The notes under the pieces were generated by a model. The model had not been told where the DNA came from, made no database searches, and worked only from the letters and a program-made list of their open reading frames with translations. Both the position numbers and the translations under genes were made by a program. 64,000 nucleotides of DNA from Burkholderia ubonensis subsp. mesacidophila (GTDB taxonomy: Bacteria; Pseudomonadota; Gammaproteobacteria; Burkholderiales; Burkholderiaceae): the NCBI RefSeq assembly GCF_002097715.1, contig NZ_CP020738.1, positions 3,224,001 through 3,288,000 on the forward strand, read 5' to 3'. This document shows positions 53,231-61,683 of this stretch, piece after piece (the stretch's first letter is position 1; the number at the start of each line of letters is the position of its first letter).

Positions 53231-53278
53231 ATTACTCGGCGATATTGGTCGTCGATTACCCGGCGATATAGGTTGTCG
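53231..53278. repeat. Two 24-bp imperfect tandem repeats
   Basis: Units 53231-53254 and 53255-53278 differ at three positions and share the core CGGCGATAT. They could be iteron-like binding sites or part of a recombination region. Confidence 0.65.
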
Positions 53279-53417
53279 AATGGGATTCCGCTCGGCGGTC
53301 AGTCAAAAGCACCTTATGCAGCGTATACTCAATAACAATACGTAAAGGGCAAGCACAGCGCGATCTGAGCGAATTGACTTCGCAATCCGCAAAACGATTG
53401 CTCTATAGTTCAAACCA

Positions 53418-53433
53418 CGCCGGTTAACCGGCG
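53418..53433. promoter_or_regulatory. Perfect 16-bp palindrome in the leader of the small gene
   Basis: CGCCGGTTAACCGGCG is a perfect palindrome 18 bases before the ATG at 53451, just downstream of a possible -10 (TATAGT, 53404-53409). It probably is a repressor operator of the mobile element. Confidence 0.6.
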
Positions 53434-53450
53434 CATCGCAGGAGCAAAAA

Positions 53451-53708
53451 ATGGACGGAGCGATTCTCGGGCGAGCAACAGCGGCGGAGCAAAACGCAGC
53501 AGAATGGAGAGCGTACGCAGCAGAGCTCGAGCACTCACTCCTGATCAGCCGAGCCAACAAGGCTGGCATGGAAGCACTTAAGAATGCACTCATCACGGAA
53601 CTCTCAAAGGTCGATCCGAAGAACTACCTCTTCGTGCAGCAGAACCGTCAACGAATCTTCGATGGCGCGTTCGACTCGGTAGTAAAAAAGGGCTTGCACG
53701 GTGCGTAA
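53451..53708 (+). CDS. Small hypothetical protein at the island edge
   Basis: The 85-residue, helical, hydrophilic protein (AAEQNAAEWRAYAAELEHSLLISRANKAGMEALKNALITEL) has no recognised domain. AGGAG precedes the ATG and a palindromic operator precedes that. It is read opposite to the conjugation genes and ends at the bidirectional terminator. It is likely a regulatory or accessory gene of the element. Confidence 0.6.
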   Translation: MDGAILGRATAAEQNAAEWRAYAAELEHSLLISRANKAGMEALKNALITELSKVDPKNYLFVQQNRQRIFDGAFDSVVKKGLHGA

Positions 53709-53731
53709 GCAGGCAACGCCCGAAACAAAAA

Positions 53732-53753
53732 AAAGCCCGCGAAAGCGGGCTTT
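53732..53753. terminator. Bidirectional terminator
   Basis: AAAGCCCGC-GAAA-GCGGGCTTT is a perfect 9-bp stem with a GAAA loop and A and T runs on either side. It terminates the small gene on one strand and the traY end of the conjugation operon on the other. Confidence 0.92.
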
Positions 53754-53774
53754 GTCTTTGGAGACGATCCGAAA

Positions 53775-55988
53775 TTACACGGCATCCTTGCCTTCAGATG
53801 CCCCCTTCGGTCTCCCTGGTTTAGGATCTCTCGGTTTGCCGATCCCCGCGCCGCGCGCATTTTGGCTACCGTGACCGAGGCCAGCGCCAAACGCGCGATT
53901 CACGCGCTCCTCCATATCAGACATACGCGACGACATCTGACCACCTACCCACGCGAACACCTGGTCGGGCACGATGTGAATCAGGCTGAACGCGCTGTTG
54001 CAGAGCGTCTGGCATAGCCCGACATACAGGCAAATGAAGCCGATGATGCTCACGAGGCCGGTCATCGAATCGTACTGCGCGTTCTGCATCGCGACGCCGA
54101 ACATGGTGTTCAGAAGCGTGCCGAGCACCACGATGCCCGCGCCGGCCAATACGAACCCAATGACCATGAACGTCGGGCGGAACATCACATTAAGCAGGAA
54201 GATGTAGCCGTGCGTCGGGCGTTGCCCCATTCCGTCACCGTCGCCGTCGAGGTGAGTCACGGCCCAGAGCGGCGATGCCACCATGGATTCTCCGACGACC
54301 GCGTACCACGATACGACGCCGCTGAACCAGATGATGAACGGCAGCATCGGGATGTAGATCGAGAGCGTCGCGCCAAAGAAGAACAGCGTGATGACCATGA
54401 GCACAACGAACGGGGCAACTGCAGCCAGTATGCCCTTCGCGGCACCGGTAGCCATGCCACGCAGCCCGCCCGTCGCGATGTCGCTAACCACCCCCACCAC
54501 CGCACCGGCGTTCGACTCCGATGCGCCCTCGATGCCCTTCAGAGCAGCGTACGCAGCGAGCGCCACCCAACCCGCATCCAGGATGTAGTCGCCGAGATTC
54601 TTCATTCCGATCAGCGGGTTCGTCGTGCCGGCAGGCCCTTGCCCCGAATTCACATTGATCGCCATCTTCACCAGTTCTTTCCCGGAGAAGATCTTGGACA
54701 GCACATTCTTCGGATCCATCGATCCTGTCGACAGGTTGTCGACCATGCTCGGCGTTGTCGCAGTCGAAGCGGCACGCTGGCTTTGCCGCTCATACGCGGC
54801 CATCACCTTGCGGTAGACCTGCGGGTAAGGCATTTCGTCCGGATTCGTGCCAGCGACCGCGGAGGCCGTCGAATTCGCCAGCGCCGTCACCTGGGAGTTC
54901 GCCTGCGCGAACGTTTGGTACCAGGCGCCCATCATGATCCAGCCGTCTCGTTTCAAGTTCGATTCGATGGCATCCGAAAGCCCGCTGATGGCATTCGACG
55001 AATTCGCGATCGCTTCCGAGATCGTCGCCTGGTACTGCAGGGCCGCCTGATTGATCGTGTTCTGGGGATCCGCGGGCGGCGTCTGCCCGTTGATGGCCGA
55101 TACGTATGCTTTCGCATCCGACTCGAGTGTCTTCTGCAGCGCGCCGAGCGCCTTTTGATGCGCACTGAGCATCTTCGAGTAGATCGCACCTGATTCTGGC
55201 CCGTAAGCGGCCATGCCATCCGTCGAGTGCGCGCCCGGCGGCGCGGCAATGCTGATTTCCGCCCCCCCGCAAGACAGGCCGCGCCGGTTCATGAGCACCA
55301 CCTTATTGCTCGCCGCGCCCGAGCTGATGACATTGAATTGCTCGTCCGCATCGACGGACACCCCGCTGTCGCGCGGCATGTTGTCGATCGCCTTGTTTGC
55401 CGACTGCGCACACAGGTTCGCTTCGAACAGCGCTTTTGCAACGGTCGTGGCCTGCGGAGACGCCGGCGCGGCGATCATCGATCCCCCGCTCTTGAGCACG
55501 CCGAGGGCAGAGTCGAGCGACAAATTGGCGATGCCGACCCCGAGCATCGTTCCCCAGAGCATGATCATCTGCGCCCCGCAGTAGCCGCCGAAAATCGGCA
55601 CCAGGCCCGTGAAGCCGACGCTCATGCGAATGATGAACCACGGGGACGACTTCTTCTGCCCCATGAACTCGCCATCCTGCCCGGTCGCAATCATGGCCGA
55701 ACCGAAATGATAGAGCGCCCATATCACGCCGACCGCGAGAATGCAGGAGTTCAGCACCATGAACAGCTGGGCGATCATCCCCCCCGATCCGCCGCCGGCT
55801 GCAAGAGGATTGTGGACCACTGCGCCGTAGACCAGCTCGAGCAGCGACATCGACTTGTCGCCGCCCCGATTCGCGGCCGCCTGGATGTCGCCGATCGATA
55901 CCGACGATTGCGCCGACGCCGCGAGCGGCACCGCCCAGCCTGCAAGCCCGATCAGCCGCGCACTCCACTCGTTTCGCTTAGATTTCAT
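53775..55988 (-). CDS. traY: DotA/TraY-family type IVB secretion protein
   Basis: The 737-residue protein resembles IncI TraY and Legionella DotA. It has a signal peptide (about 1-26, ending PLAASAQ), a membrane segment region (about 70-180: MLNSCILAVGVIWALYHFGSAMIATGQDGEFMGQKKSSPWF), a large periplasmic part and a second set of membrane segments (about 510-680). R64 TraY is of near-identical length, while Legionella DotA is longer. DotA/TraY is a polytopic inner-membrane protein needed for transfer. It is the last gene of the leftward operon and ends at the bidirectional terminator. Confidence 0.88.
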   Translation of the reverse strand: MKSKRNEWSARLIGLAGWAVPLAASAQSSVSIGDIQAAANRGGDKSMSLLELVYGAVVHNPLAAGGGSGGMIAQLFMVLNSCILAVGVIWALYHFGSAMIATGQDGEFMGQKKSSPWFIIRMSVGFTGLVPIFGGYCGAQMIMLWGTMLGVGIANLSLDSALGVLKSGGSMIAAPASPQATTVAKALFEANLCAQSANKAIDNMPRDSGVSVDADEQFNVISSGAASNKVVLMNRRGLSCGGAEISIAAPPGAHSTDGMAAYGPESGAIYSKMLSAHQKALGALQKTLESDAKAYVSAINGQTPPADPQNTINQAALQYQATISEAIANSSNAISGLSDAIESNLKRDGWIMMGAWYQTFAQANSQVTALANSTASAVAGTNPDEMPYPQVYRKVMAAYERQSQRAASTATTPSMVDNLSTGSMDPKNVLSKIFSGKELVKMAINVNSGQGPAGTTNPLIGMKNLGDYILDAGWVALAAYAALKGIEGASESNAGAVVGVVSDIATGGLRGMATGAAKGILAAVAPFVVLMVITLFFFGATLSIYIPMLPFIIWFSGVVSWYAVVGESMVASPLWAVTHLDGDGDGMGQRPTHGYIFLLNVMFRPTFMVIGFVLAGAGIVVLGTLLNTMFGVAMQNAQYDSMTGLVSIIGFICLYVGLCQTLCNSAFSLIHIVPDQVFAWVGGQMSSRMSDMEERVNRAFGAGLGHGSQNARGAGIGKPRDPKPGRPKGASEGKDAV

Positions 55989-56042
55989 GATTTGCCGCCG
56001 ATGTGTATCGATTTAATGATACGGAATAGATCGGGTATGCGA

Positions 56043-56558
56043 TCAGAGGTGAAGATCGAGCACCCGGCGAATGGCCCCGGGGGTCGAGAAGAACTGCCGG
56101 AAGCTTCCAAGCGGCTCGTCCGGTGCGGCCCGCCCGGTTTCCATCTGCCACAAGCGGTGCTCATACTTCAACGCGAACATCACGCACAGCATTGAAAACA
56201 GGAAGCCGATCAACGCGCCGAAGTAGTTTTCCCCGAAGAGACTCCCGAGCACGAAGGCGATCGACACGCAGGTCATCGTCATGAAGAACTGCTTGTGCCG
56301 CGCGCACAACCGCTCGATCGCTTCGAGCGGCATCGAATCTTCCGTGCGCTTCGCCATGGCTTCGCTGTAGGTCGCAACCCGCGAGTCTCGCCGCTGCGCG
56401 GCCAGATCCTCGGTTCGATCCGAGAGCGTCTGGGCGCCCGTGCGAACCGTCTGCTTCAACGATTGAAGCGCCCTGTAGATCGGATAGCCCGGAATGAACG
56501 ACAGCAGGCCGGCCCGGACAACCCGGCCGGCACGACTCGGACGATTGCTGTCGCTCAT
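56043..56558 (-). CDS. traX: TraX-like small membrane protein of the type IVB cluster
   Basis: The 171-residue protein has a basic N-terminal half (GYPIYRALQSLKQTVRTGAQ), two close hydrophobic segments (about 92-130) and a polar C terminus. I assign it by position between traU and traY, where R64 encodes TraX, not by clear sequence similarity. Its ATG overlaps the traU stop by 4 bases (ATGA), so it is translationally coupled. Function unknown. Confidence 0.6.
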   Translation of the reverse strand: MSDSNRPSRAGRVVRAGLLSFIPGYPIYRALQSLKQTVRTGAQTLSDRTEDLAAQRRDSRVATYSEAMAKRTEDSMPLEAIERLCARHKQFFMTMTCVSIAFVLGSLFGENYFGALIGFLFSMLCVMFALKYEHRLWQMETGRAAPDEPLGSFRQFFSTPGAIRRVLDLHL

Positions 56559-59500
56559 GCCGCACGCTCCTGGACGACTTCGCCGTGGTACTTCACGACG
56601 AGTTCTTTTGCGATGACGTCGATGATGTTTTCATCGTCCTTGGCGCCCTGCTCCGCCTGGCGAGCCTCCATGTACGGCACGGCGGTGCCGCTCGGAAATT
56701 CCTTCGCGAGGATCCTGCGCGCGAGCGCGGGCGTCATGCGCTTGTATAGCCTTCGGCGCAGCGCGGTGTCCTTCCCTGTCGTCGAGAACGCCCACAATTC
56801 GATTGCCCCCGGCGGGTTGTGAAGAATTTGGGTGACCACGCCGGTCTTCGTCTGATGCCATACGAGGAATTTCCCCGCGCCGCGCACGTCCCGCTGCAAC
56901 GCTGCAATCGCCGAGTTCGACAGCCCGAAGATGTCCTGTGCTTCCTTTCTCGACTTCTGGCTGCCGGCATTCATGATGTAGACGGAGAACGCCGATTCCG
57001 TGATCGATTCACCGTCGGTTTCGAAATCCTTCATGAACTGCGACGCCAGCGATACCCGAATGCCGTGCTTTCGGCCTTCGCGACGATCGAGCGACAACAG
57101 CTTCCGGATGGACTTCTTCCCGGCCGTGCGATGCAGCTCGTCGAAGCAGATTGCCTTCATCTCGTCCTTGATGTCCTCGTACTTCACCCGATGCGACTCG
57201 TGGTAGATCGACGGCGCGAGGTCGGCGATGTTTTCGGGCAAGTAGTATTGCCGCGCCGCAATCTGGCGCGCGAAGACATACATGATCTCGGCCTGCCGTT
57301 CGCCCACTTCACCGGACCCGCGCGTGACTTCCTCGAGATCCAGCGCGACCACGCGCGACTGGTCATTCAGCTCGAAGCGGGTGTGAGAAGCGATGATCGG
57401 AAAGTCGCTCAGCGCGTTCGTGATGACCATGCGCATCGCGTCGAGCAGCGTCATCCCGTTGTCGACACGCGCCTGGGACGTTTCCGACGGCGCGAAAACG
57501 GAACGCACCCGCTCCGAGCCGATCGCCTCGATCAGGTCATGGAGGACGGGAACCGCGAAGCGCTGCGCGAGACGTGCTTCGCGAATCTTGCCGGCGATGG
57601 TCAGGCGATCCGTCGCGTCCCACCACGTCGTATATTCGTCGTGCACGAACCCGAGTTCCGCGAGCGCACGGTCCACGTCGGGGTCGATCGTCGGTTCGTA
57701 GCGCTTCTCCGACCCGCGAGTCGAATACTTGGCGTACACCTCGTCGATCAGCATGCCGGCCAGTTCGGGGGCGTTCGCGTACGGCTCCTTCTTGCCGACC
57801 GGCGTCGCCAGCGCGGTCAGGATGGAGATGAGGAACTCGCGATCGAACGCAGTCGGGAAACGGCAGCCCGGTAGCGTGTCGAGCGGGTTGATCGCGAAGT
57901 CCGGGCTGTTCTTGAGGCGGATGTAGATCGCCTCGTTCCTCCGCTCGTTCGGAAGCGCGTTCTGCAGGAGATCGATGAGGCCGCTCGAACTCACGCCCAC
58001 GTCGATGATCGTGATCAACGGCAGCCGCCGCAGGCCGGGAGAGAGAATCGCCCCCAGATTCAGCGTGTTCAGCCATACCGACTTGCCCGAGCCCATGATT
58101 GCCCAGATCAGGTCGATCCACGCCGTCTGCAGCGACGAATTCGGCTGGAACGGATACACCTTGCCGTCCAGCGTTCTCAGCAGGATCGAGCCGCCGGCAT
58201 ACCACGGGGACGCGGCACGCTGAATCGGCAGCAGGCATACGATATCGGAGAGCGGCGGGATCATCTTCGGCGCGACCGACTTGTCCGTGAATCCCGGAAT
58301 GGTCGATGCGAGCCCCTGAATGGGGTCGCCGGTATCCGTGCTGATCTGGGCGACGCCCCAACCCTGCATGGCGCTCACGAGCGCCGACAGCCGGTCCTCG
58401 CACGTACGCTTGTCGGGCCCCCACGTCGACGCGGTGATGCGAACCGAGACGATGCACTCGTTGTTTTGCCGCGCATGTTCGATTGCATCGAACGAACGCT
58501 TGATCGCGCGATTCGTGCTGCTCATGAACCCGATGATGCTCACCATCAGGTTCTTGAACTTGACCGACTCGAGGCCGCCGGGCTCGATGGAGAACTTGAT
58601 GCGCCACGGTATGTCCTTGCCGACCCGGTTGAAGAGCATCATGAAATCGTGCACTTCCTGCGGCCCGACTTCCATGTAGGCGGCCCCGTGATACTCGCCG
58701 TTGATGGACACGAAATCGCCGTCGGCATAGACCTTTCCGGAGCACATCTGCTCCTGGAGGCGCTGGAGATACAGCCCGTCGACCGCGCCATTGCGGGTCT
58801 TGCGCGGCGTGTACCGGTCACCGGGAAGAACGGGCTTCCACTTGGGATCGGTGCGCTTGCGGTCGTACGATTGCCGGATGGCCCGCGCGCCGTCGTGCGT
58901 CGAAAGGCGTTCGATATGCAGCTTCGCGTGGAGGAAATCGCGTTCCATCGCATCGACGAACGTTTCATGTCGATGCAGCAACCCCTTCAGAATCGCGGTG
59001 ACCGATTGGGCCTCCAGCAGCGGCTGAACCTTGTTCTCCTTCATGCGCAGCTTGTGCGTCTCCATCTCGCGCTTCAGCTCGTCAGGCGCCATCGAAGACA
59101 GATGCGTGTACAGCATGACGTAACACGATTCGTGCGAGCAGAGCGACGCGACGCGATCGCAACGATCGTCGAGCATGTCCTTGAGGTCGAGTCCGATGCG
59201 TTCGCAGGTGTCGTATGCGGGCTGCATCAGGTTTTTCACCTTTTCGCGGATCATGTCCGGATCCCGCTCGAACGAGAATTCGATCGAGTGACCGGCCTTT
59301 TGAAAGTAGGACGTCATCGCACGCCGAAGGTCGTCCGTGATCTGCTCGAACTCCTGCTCGCCGACGATATCCATCGAGCCGGTCAGCTCGAAGATCGTGA
59401 GCATCGCGCACTGCCGCGTGATCAGGATATAGGGGCGCGCCCCCTTCGGGTCGATCGCCGCCATCTGCTTCGCACGCGGATCTTCCGGATCGAGTCCGAT

Positions 59501-59608
59501 CGCGGTTTCAAGCTGGCAGTAGGACGGCAGGTCTGCGCCGAGCGCGTGGCTGGATATCCACGCGATGAGCGATTCGACGTTGTCGAGGATGTTGCTGACG
59601 ATAGTCAT
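56555..59608 (-). CDS. traU: TraU / DotO (IcmB) conjugation ATPase
   Basis: The 1017-residue protein matches R64 TraU and Legionella IcmB/DotO in length and pattern. A Walker A motif (IMGSGKS, about residues 500-510) and a Walker B-like segment (CFDELHRT, about 825) place it among the VirB4-like ATPases that power type IV secretion. It acts at the cytoplasmic face of the inner membrane. Its ATG overlaps the small upstream gene by 4 bases, and its end overlaps the TraX-like gene. Confidence 0.93.
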   Translation of the reverse strand: MTIVSNILDNVESLIAWISSHALGADLPSYCQLETAIGLDPEDPRAKQMAAIDPKGARPYILITRQCAMLTIFELTGSMDIVGEQEFEQITDDLRRAMTSYFQKAGHSIEFSFERDPDMIREKVKNLMQPAYDTCERIGLDLKDMLDDRCDRVASLCSHESCYVMLYTHLSSMAPDELKREMETHKLRMKENKVQPLLEAQSVTAILKGLLHRHETFVDAMERDFLHAKLHIERLSTHDGARAIRQSYDRKRTDPKWKPVLPGDRYTPRKTRNGAVDGLYLQRLQEQMCSGKVYADGDFVSINGEYHGAAYMEVGPQEVHDFMMLFNRVGKDIPWRIKFSIEPGGLESVKFKNLMVSIIGFMSSTNRAIKRSFDAIEHARQNNECIVSVRITASTWGPDKRTCEDRLSALVSAMQGWGVAQISTDTGDPIQGLASTIPGFTDKSVAPKMIPPLSDIVCLLPIQRAASPWYAGGSILLRTLDGKVYPFQPNSSLQTAWIDLIWAIMGSGKSVWLNTLNLGAILSPGLRRLPLITIIDVGVSSSGLIDLLQNALPNERRNEAIYIRLKNSPDFAINPLDTLPGCRFPTAFDREFLISILTALATPVGKKEPYANAPELAGMLIDEVYAKYSTRGSEKRYEPTIDPDVDRALAELGFVHDEYTTWWDATDRLTIAGKIREARLAQRFAVPVLHDLIEAIGSERVRSVFAPSETSQARVDNGMTLLDAMRMVITNALSDFPIIASHTRFELNDQSRVVALDLEEVTRGSGEVGERQAEIMYVFARQIAARQYYLPENIADLAPSIYHESHRVKYEDIKDEMKAICFDELHRTAGKKSIRKLLSLDRREGRKHGIRVSLASQFMKDFETDGESITESAFSVYIMNAGSQKSRKEAQDIFGLSNSAIAALQRDVRGAGKFLVWHQTKTGVVTQILHNPPGAIELWAFSTTGKDTALRRRLYKRMTPALARRILAKEFPSGTAVPYMEARQAEQGAKDDENIIDVIAKELVVKYHGEVVQERAA

Positions 59609-59715
59609 GGATGTGTTCTCCGGCGCAAGATTGTGCTGCGCATCATGTGCACCGCTTTCGAGTCGTGCGGATCCTTCGCGATGTCCGGATCGGCAATGGC
59701 GGCGTTGGCGAGCAT
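59605..59715 (-). CDS. Very small gene coupled to traU
   Basis: A 36-codon frame (MLANAAIADPDIAKDPHDSK ... RRRTHP) has AGGAGG 9 bases before its ATG and ends with an ATGA overlap with the traU start. An alternative start at 59805 (66 residues) would overlap traT. The product has an acidic middle and a basic tail. No family is recognised. The strong ribosome binding site and coupling argue that it is translated. Confidence 0.55.
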   Translation of the reverse strand: MLANAAIADPDIAKDPHDSKAVHMMRSTILRRRTHP

Positions 59716-59779
59716 GGGCGCCGTCCTCCTGGAACGGCGTCCGAGCGATTCCTTTCGAGCGTCCGGGAATGCTTGAGCG

Positions 59780-60565
59780 CTAGCGGGCTGCTCGTGCGCG
59801 CTCATGGATTTGGCCCCAGGTCTTGAGTGGAAGGGATTGGTAGATTTCTTCGATCCACTTTCCGATGTACTCCTTGAATCGCACGGGGCGGTACAGCAGC
59901 GCCATGCCGGCGAACACGCCGATTCGCTTGTCCATGTCGTCGTCGTGCAGTTGAAGCAGTGCATTGGCGAAGTCCGAAGGATTCGCGCTTCCCCATTCCG
60001 ACGCCACCAGCTCGGCACGGCTCGCGAGATGCTGCAGCAACGCGCGCGCGTCGGCCTTCTCTTGCTCGCTGCCCATTTCCAGGACGACAGCGATGGTGCG
60101 CTGAAGGTGGTTCACCTCAGCCTGCGGGATGCCGTCGAGATGGATGAACACGCCCTGCCGCTGACTGCCCACCTGGCCGATATGCTGCGTGCCGTGGCAA
60201 AGCGGGTCGGCAATCGCGAGGTTCTCGTCGCGATGATCCGCGTGGTTGTCGTTGAGGTGGTGGACCTCCGTGTACTTCGAGCGGAAGCCGCAGAAGGCGC
60301 ACCGGTTGCCGCCCTTCACGAGAACGGCCGGCCGCTTCTGGCGATATGCCGCGTTCGCCGATTCCATCCCTTCGTCGTCTTGCCGCCAGATCTTCCGTTT
60401 TACGGAGAAGACGATATCGCGGTAGCGACGGGTGGCGAAATTCGCGCCGAGGCTCGCATCGGGCGAGGCCATGCCTTGCGTCGCCTCATCCCACGAGACC
60501 CCGGCATTGCGCACCGCATCTTCATCGAGCGTGGCGTACGTACGCGAGTCGGTTTGCGTGCTCAT
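59780..60565 (-). CDS. traT: TraT / IcmJ (DotN)-like protein with HNH-type zinc site
   Basis: The 261-residue protein has a zinc-finger/HNH-like region: Cys89-x2-Cys92 (RCAFCGF), His102-His103 (EVHHLNDNHADHRDENL) and Cys123-His124 (PLCHGTQH). IcmJ/DotN of Legionella has such an HNH-like fold and forms part of the coupling complex. The C-terminal half is helical. Start 60565 is used because upstream codons read the end of traR in another frame. It follows traR by 29 bases. Confidence 0.85.
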   Translation of the reverse strand: MSTQTDSRTYATLDEDAVRNAGVSWDEATQGMASPDASLGANFATRRYRDIVFSVKRKIWRQDDEGMESANAAYRQKRPAVLVKGGNRCAFCGFRSKYTEVHHLNDNHADHRDENLAIADPLCHGTQHIGQVGSQRQGVFIHLDGIPQAEVNHLQRTIAVVLEMGSEQEKADARALLQHLASRAELVASEWGSANPSDFANALLQLHDDDMDKRIGVFAGMALLYRPVRFKEYIGKWIEEIYQSLPLKTWGQIHERARAAR

Positions 60566-60594
60566 GCCGGGGTCCCGTTCGGTGGCGTGTGCGG

Positions 60595-61140
60595 TTACAG
60601 GCCGCCGGGCAGCTTGTTCATGCTGCTTGCGCCGCCGCCCATGGATTCTCCGGCGGAATCCATGATGTAGCCGATCATGCCGAGGCACGGGCCGCCGAGG
60701 CCGTAGCCGAAGATGGAGCCCGTCGTGACCTGCTGATCACCCTTCGACTTCTTGATGCCGTTGTTGATGCCCACCGCGGTTGTCGTAATGCCGCCGCCGT
60801 AGCACGCGTACACGATCGCATCGTAAATGCTGCCCATGTCGTTCTTGAGCGAGCGCGCGATGCCGCCCAGCGAAATCGCCTCGGCGGGCGACGCGAACAG
60901 CAGGCTCGTGGCGAACAGGGTCAACAACGCGGTCACTGCCAGCCGGGTGTTCGAAAGCCTTTTGTCCTGCGGCAGAAATTCGTGCCACGTGATCGCCAGA
61001 AGGAGCGCGCCAACCGCGAGCGCGAACGCCGGATTCGTATGCGCGAGCCGGCCGAGGAAGATCGTCGCGATCACGAACGCGACGCAGGTATTGGGATGCG
61101 CGAGCGCATGGAGATGAATGCGCGCGAAAGTCTGTTTCAT
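60595..61140 (-). CDS. traR: TraR / IcmD (DotP)-like small membrane protein
   Basis: The 181-residue protein has two N-terminal hydrophobic segments (about 20-55), a signal-like third (about 67-88, ending SPAEA), and a Gly-rich C-terminal part with KNDMGSIYDAIVYACYGGGITTTAVGINNGIKKSK, the hydrophobic pattern of IcmD/TraR. It probably sits in the inner membrane as part of the core. It follows traQ by 18 bases. Confidence 0.8.
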   Translation of the reverse strand: MKQTFARIHLHALAHPNTCVAFVIATIFLGRLAHTNPAFALAVGALLLAITWHEFLPQDKRLSNTRLAVTALLTLFATSLLFASPAEAISLGGIARSLKNDMGSIYDAIVYACYGGGITTTAVGINNGIKKSKGDQQVTTGSIFGYGLGGPCLGMIGYIMDSAGESMGGGASSMNKLPGGL

Positions 61141-61158
61141 TGGTGTGCTCCGTTGAAG

Positions 61159-61683
61159 TTAAGAGGCCATGCCGATGGTTGCCTTGAAGGCGTCGAGCGT
61201 CGTCGTGATGTTCACCAGCGACGCTCCGCCGAGAATGTGGATGAATCCTTTCCACGCGTGGTCTTCGTACCCTCCCCCTCCACCGCCACTGGAGGCTTTG
61301 CGCAACATCGTCCAACCCTTCAGTCCGTACCACCACCCGAAGGTCGAAATGATTGTCAAAATTGCGTTGATGGCGGGCGCGAACACGCCCGCGCCCGACG
61401 CGCCCGAATAGGAGACGAGCCCGTAGGTGGCCTCGCCCTCGCCCATGGATGCAAGCGTGCTGTTCATCGCGCCGGAGAACCGGACGATCAGCGCGCCGAT
61501 AAAGAAGGCGGCGAAGACGCTTTGCCCGGAGATGTCGGCTCCGGGCGAGCCGGTCTTCTTCACCGCATCGGATATCGCTTTGGCACAATAAAAAATGCCG
61601 ACGCCGGCAGCGACCGTCTGCGCGAGCGCCTGGAATTCAATGATGTCGCGCGCGATATTGACGACGATCGTTGTCAGATCCAT
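61159..61683 (-). CDS. traQ: TraQ-like (IcmC/DotE-like) membrane protein
   Basis: The 174-residue protein has four hydrophobic stretches, contains VAAGVGIFYCAKAISDAVKKTGSPGAD and ends in GFIHILGGASLVNITTTLDAF, resembling the TraQ/IcmC type of inner-membrane component. Its ATG shares one base with the traP stop (TAATG), so it is tightly coupled. Confidence 0.78.
   Translation of the reverse strand: MDLTTIVVNIARDIIEFQALAQTVAAGVGIFYCAKAISDAVKKTGSPGADISGQSVFAAFFIGALIVRFSGAMNSTLASMGEGEATYGLVSYSGASGAGVFAPAINAILTIISTFGWWYGLKGWTMLRKASSGGGGGGYEDHAWKGFIHILGGASLVNITTTLDAFKATIGMAS

Larger units (their letters stand above)
53119..53450. other. Junction region between chromosomal genes and the type IVB island
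   Basis: This 332-base gap contains no gene. Its composition falls to lower GC from about 53190. It holds the tandem repeat at 53231-53278, a -10-like TATACT (53324-53329) and the palindrome at 53418-53433. It is the best place for a left boundary of the island. No tRNA, integrase or clear attachment core is visible. Confidence 0.5.

Noticed and set aside
53115..53345. 76-codon frame after the Lrp-family gene
   Set aside because: It begins at the Lrp-family stop and has no ribosome binding site or coding-like composition; it overlaps the tandem repeats.
53374..53409. TTGACT ... TATAGT as a sigma-70 promoter of the small island gene
   Set aside because: The spacer is 24 bases, too long for a standard promoter; only the -10-like hexamer is kept as a weak note.
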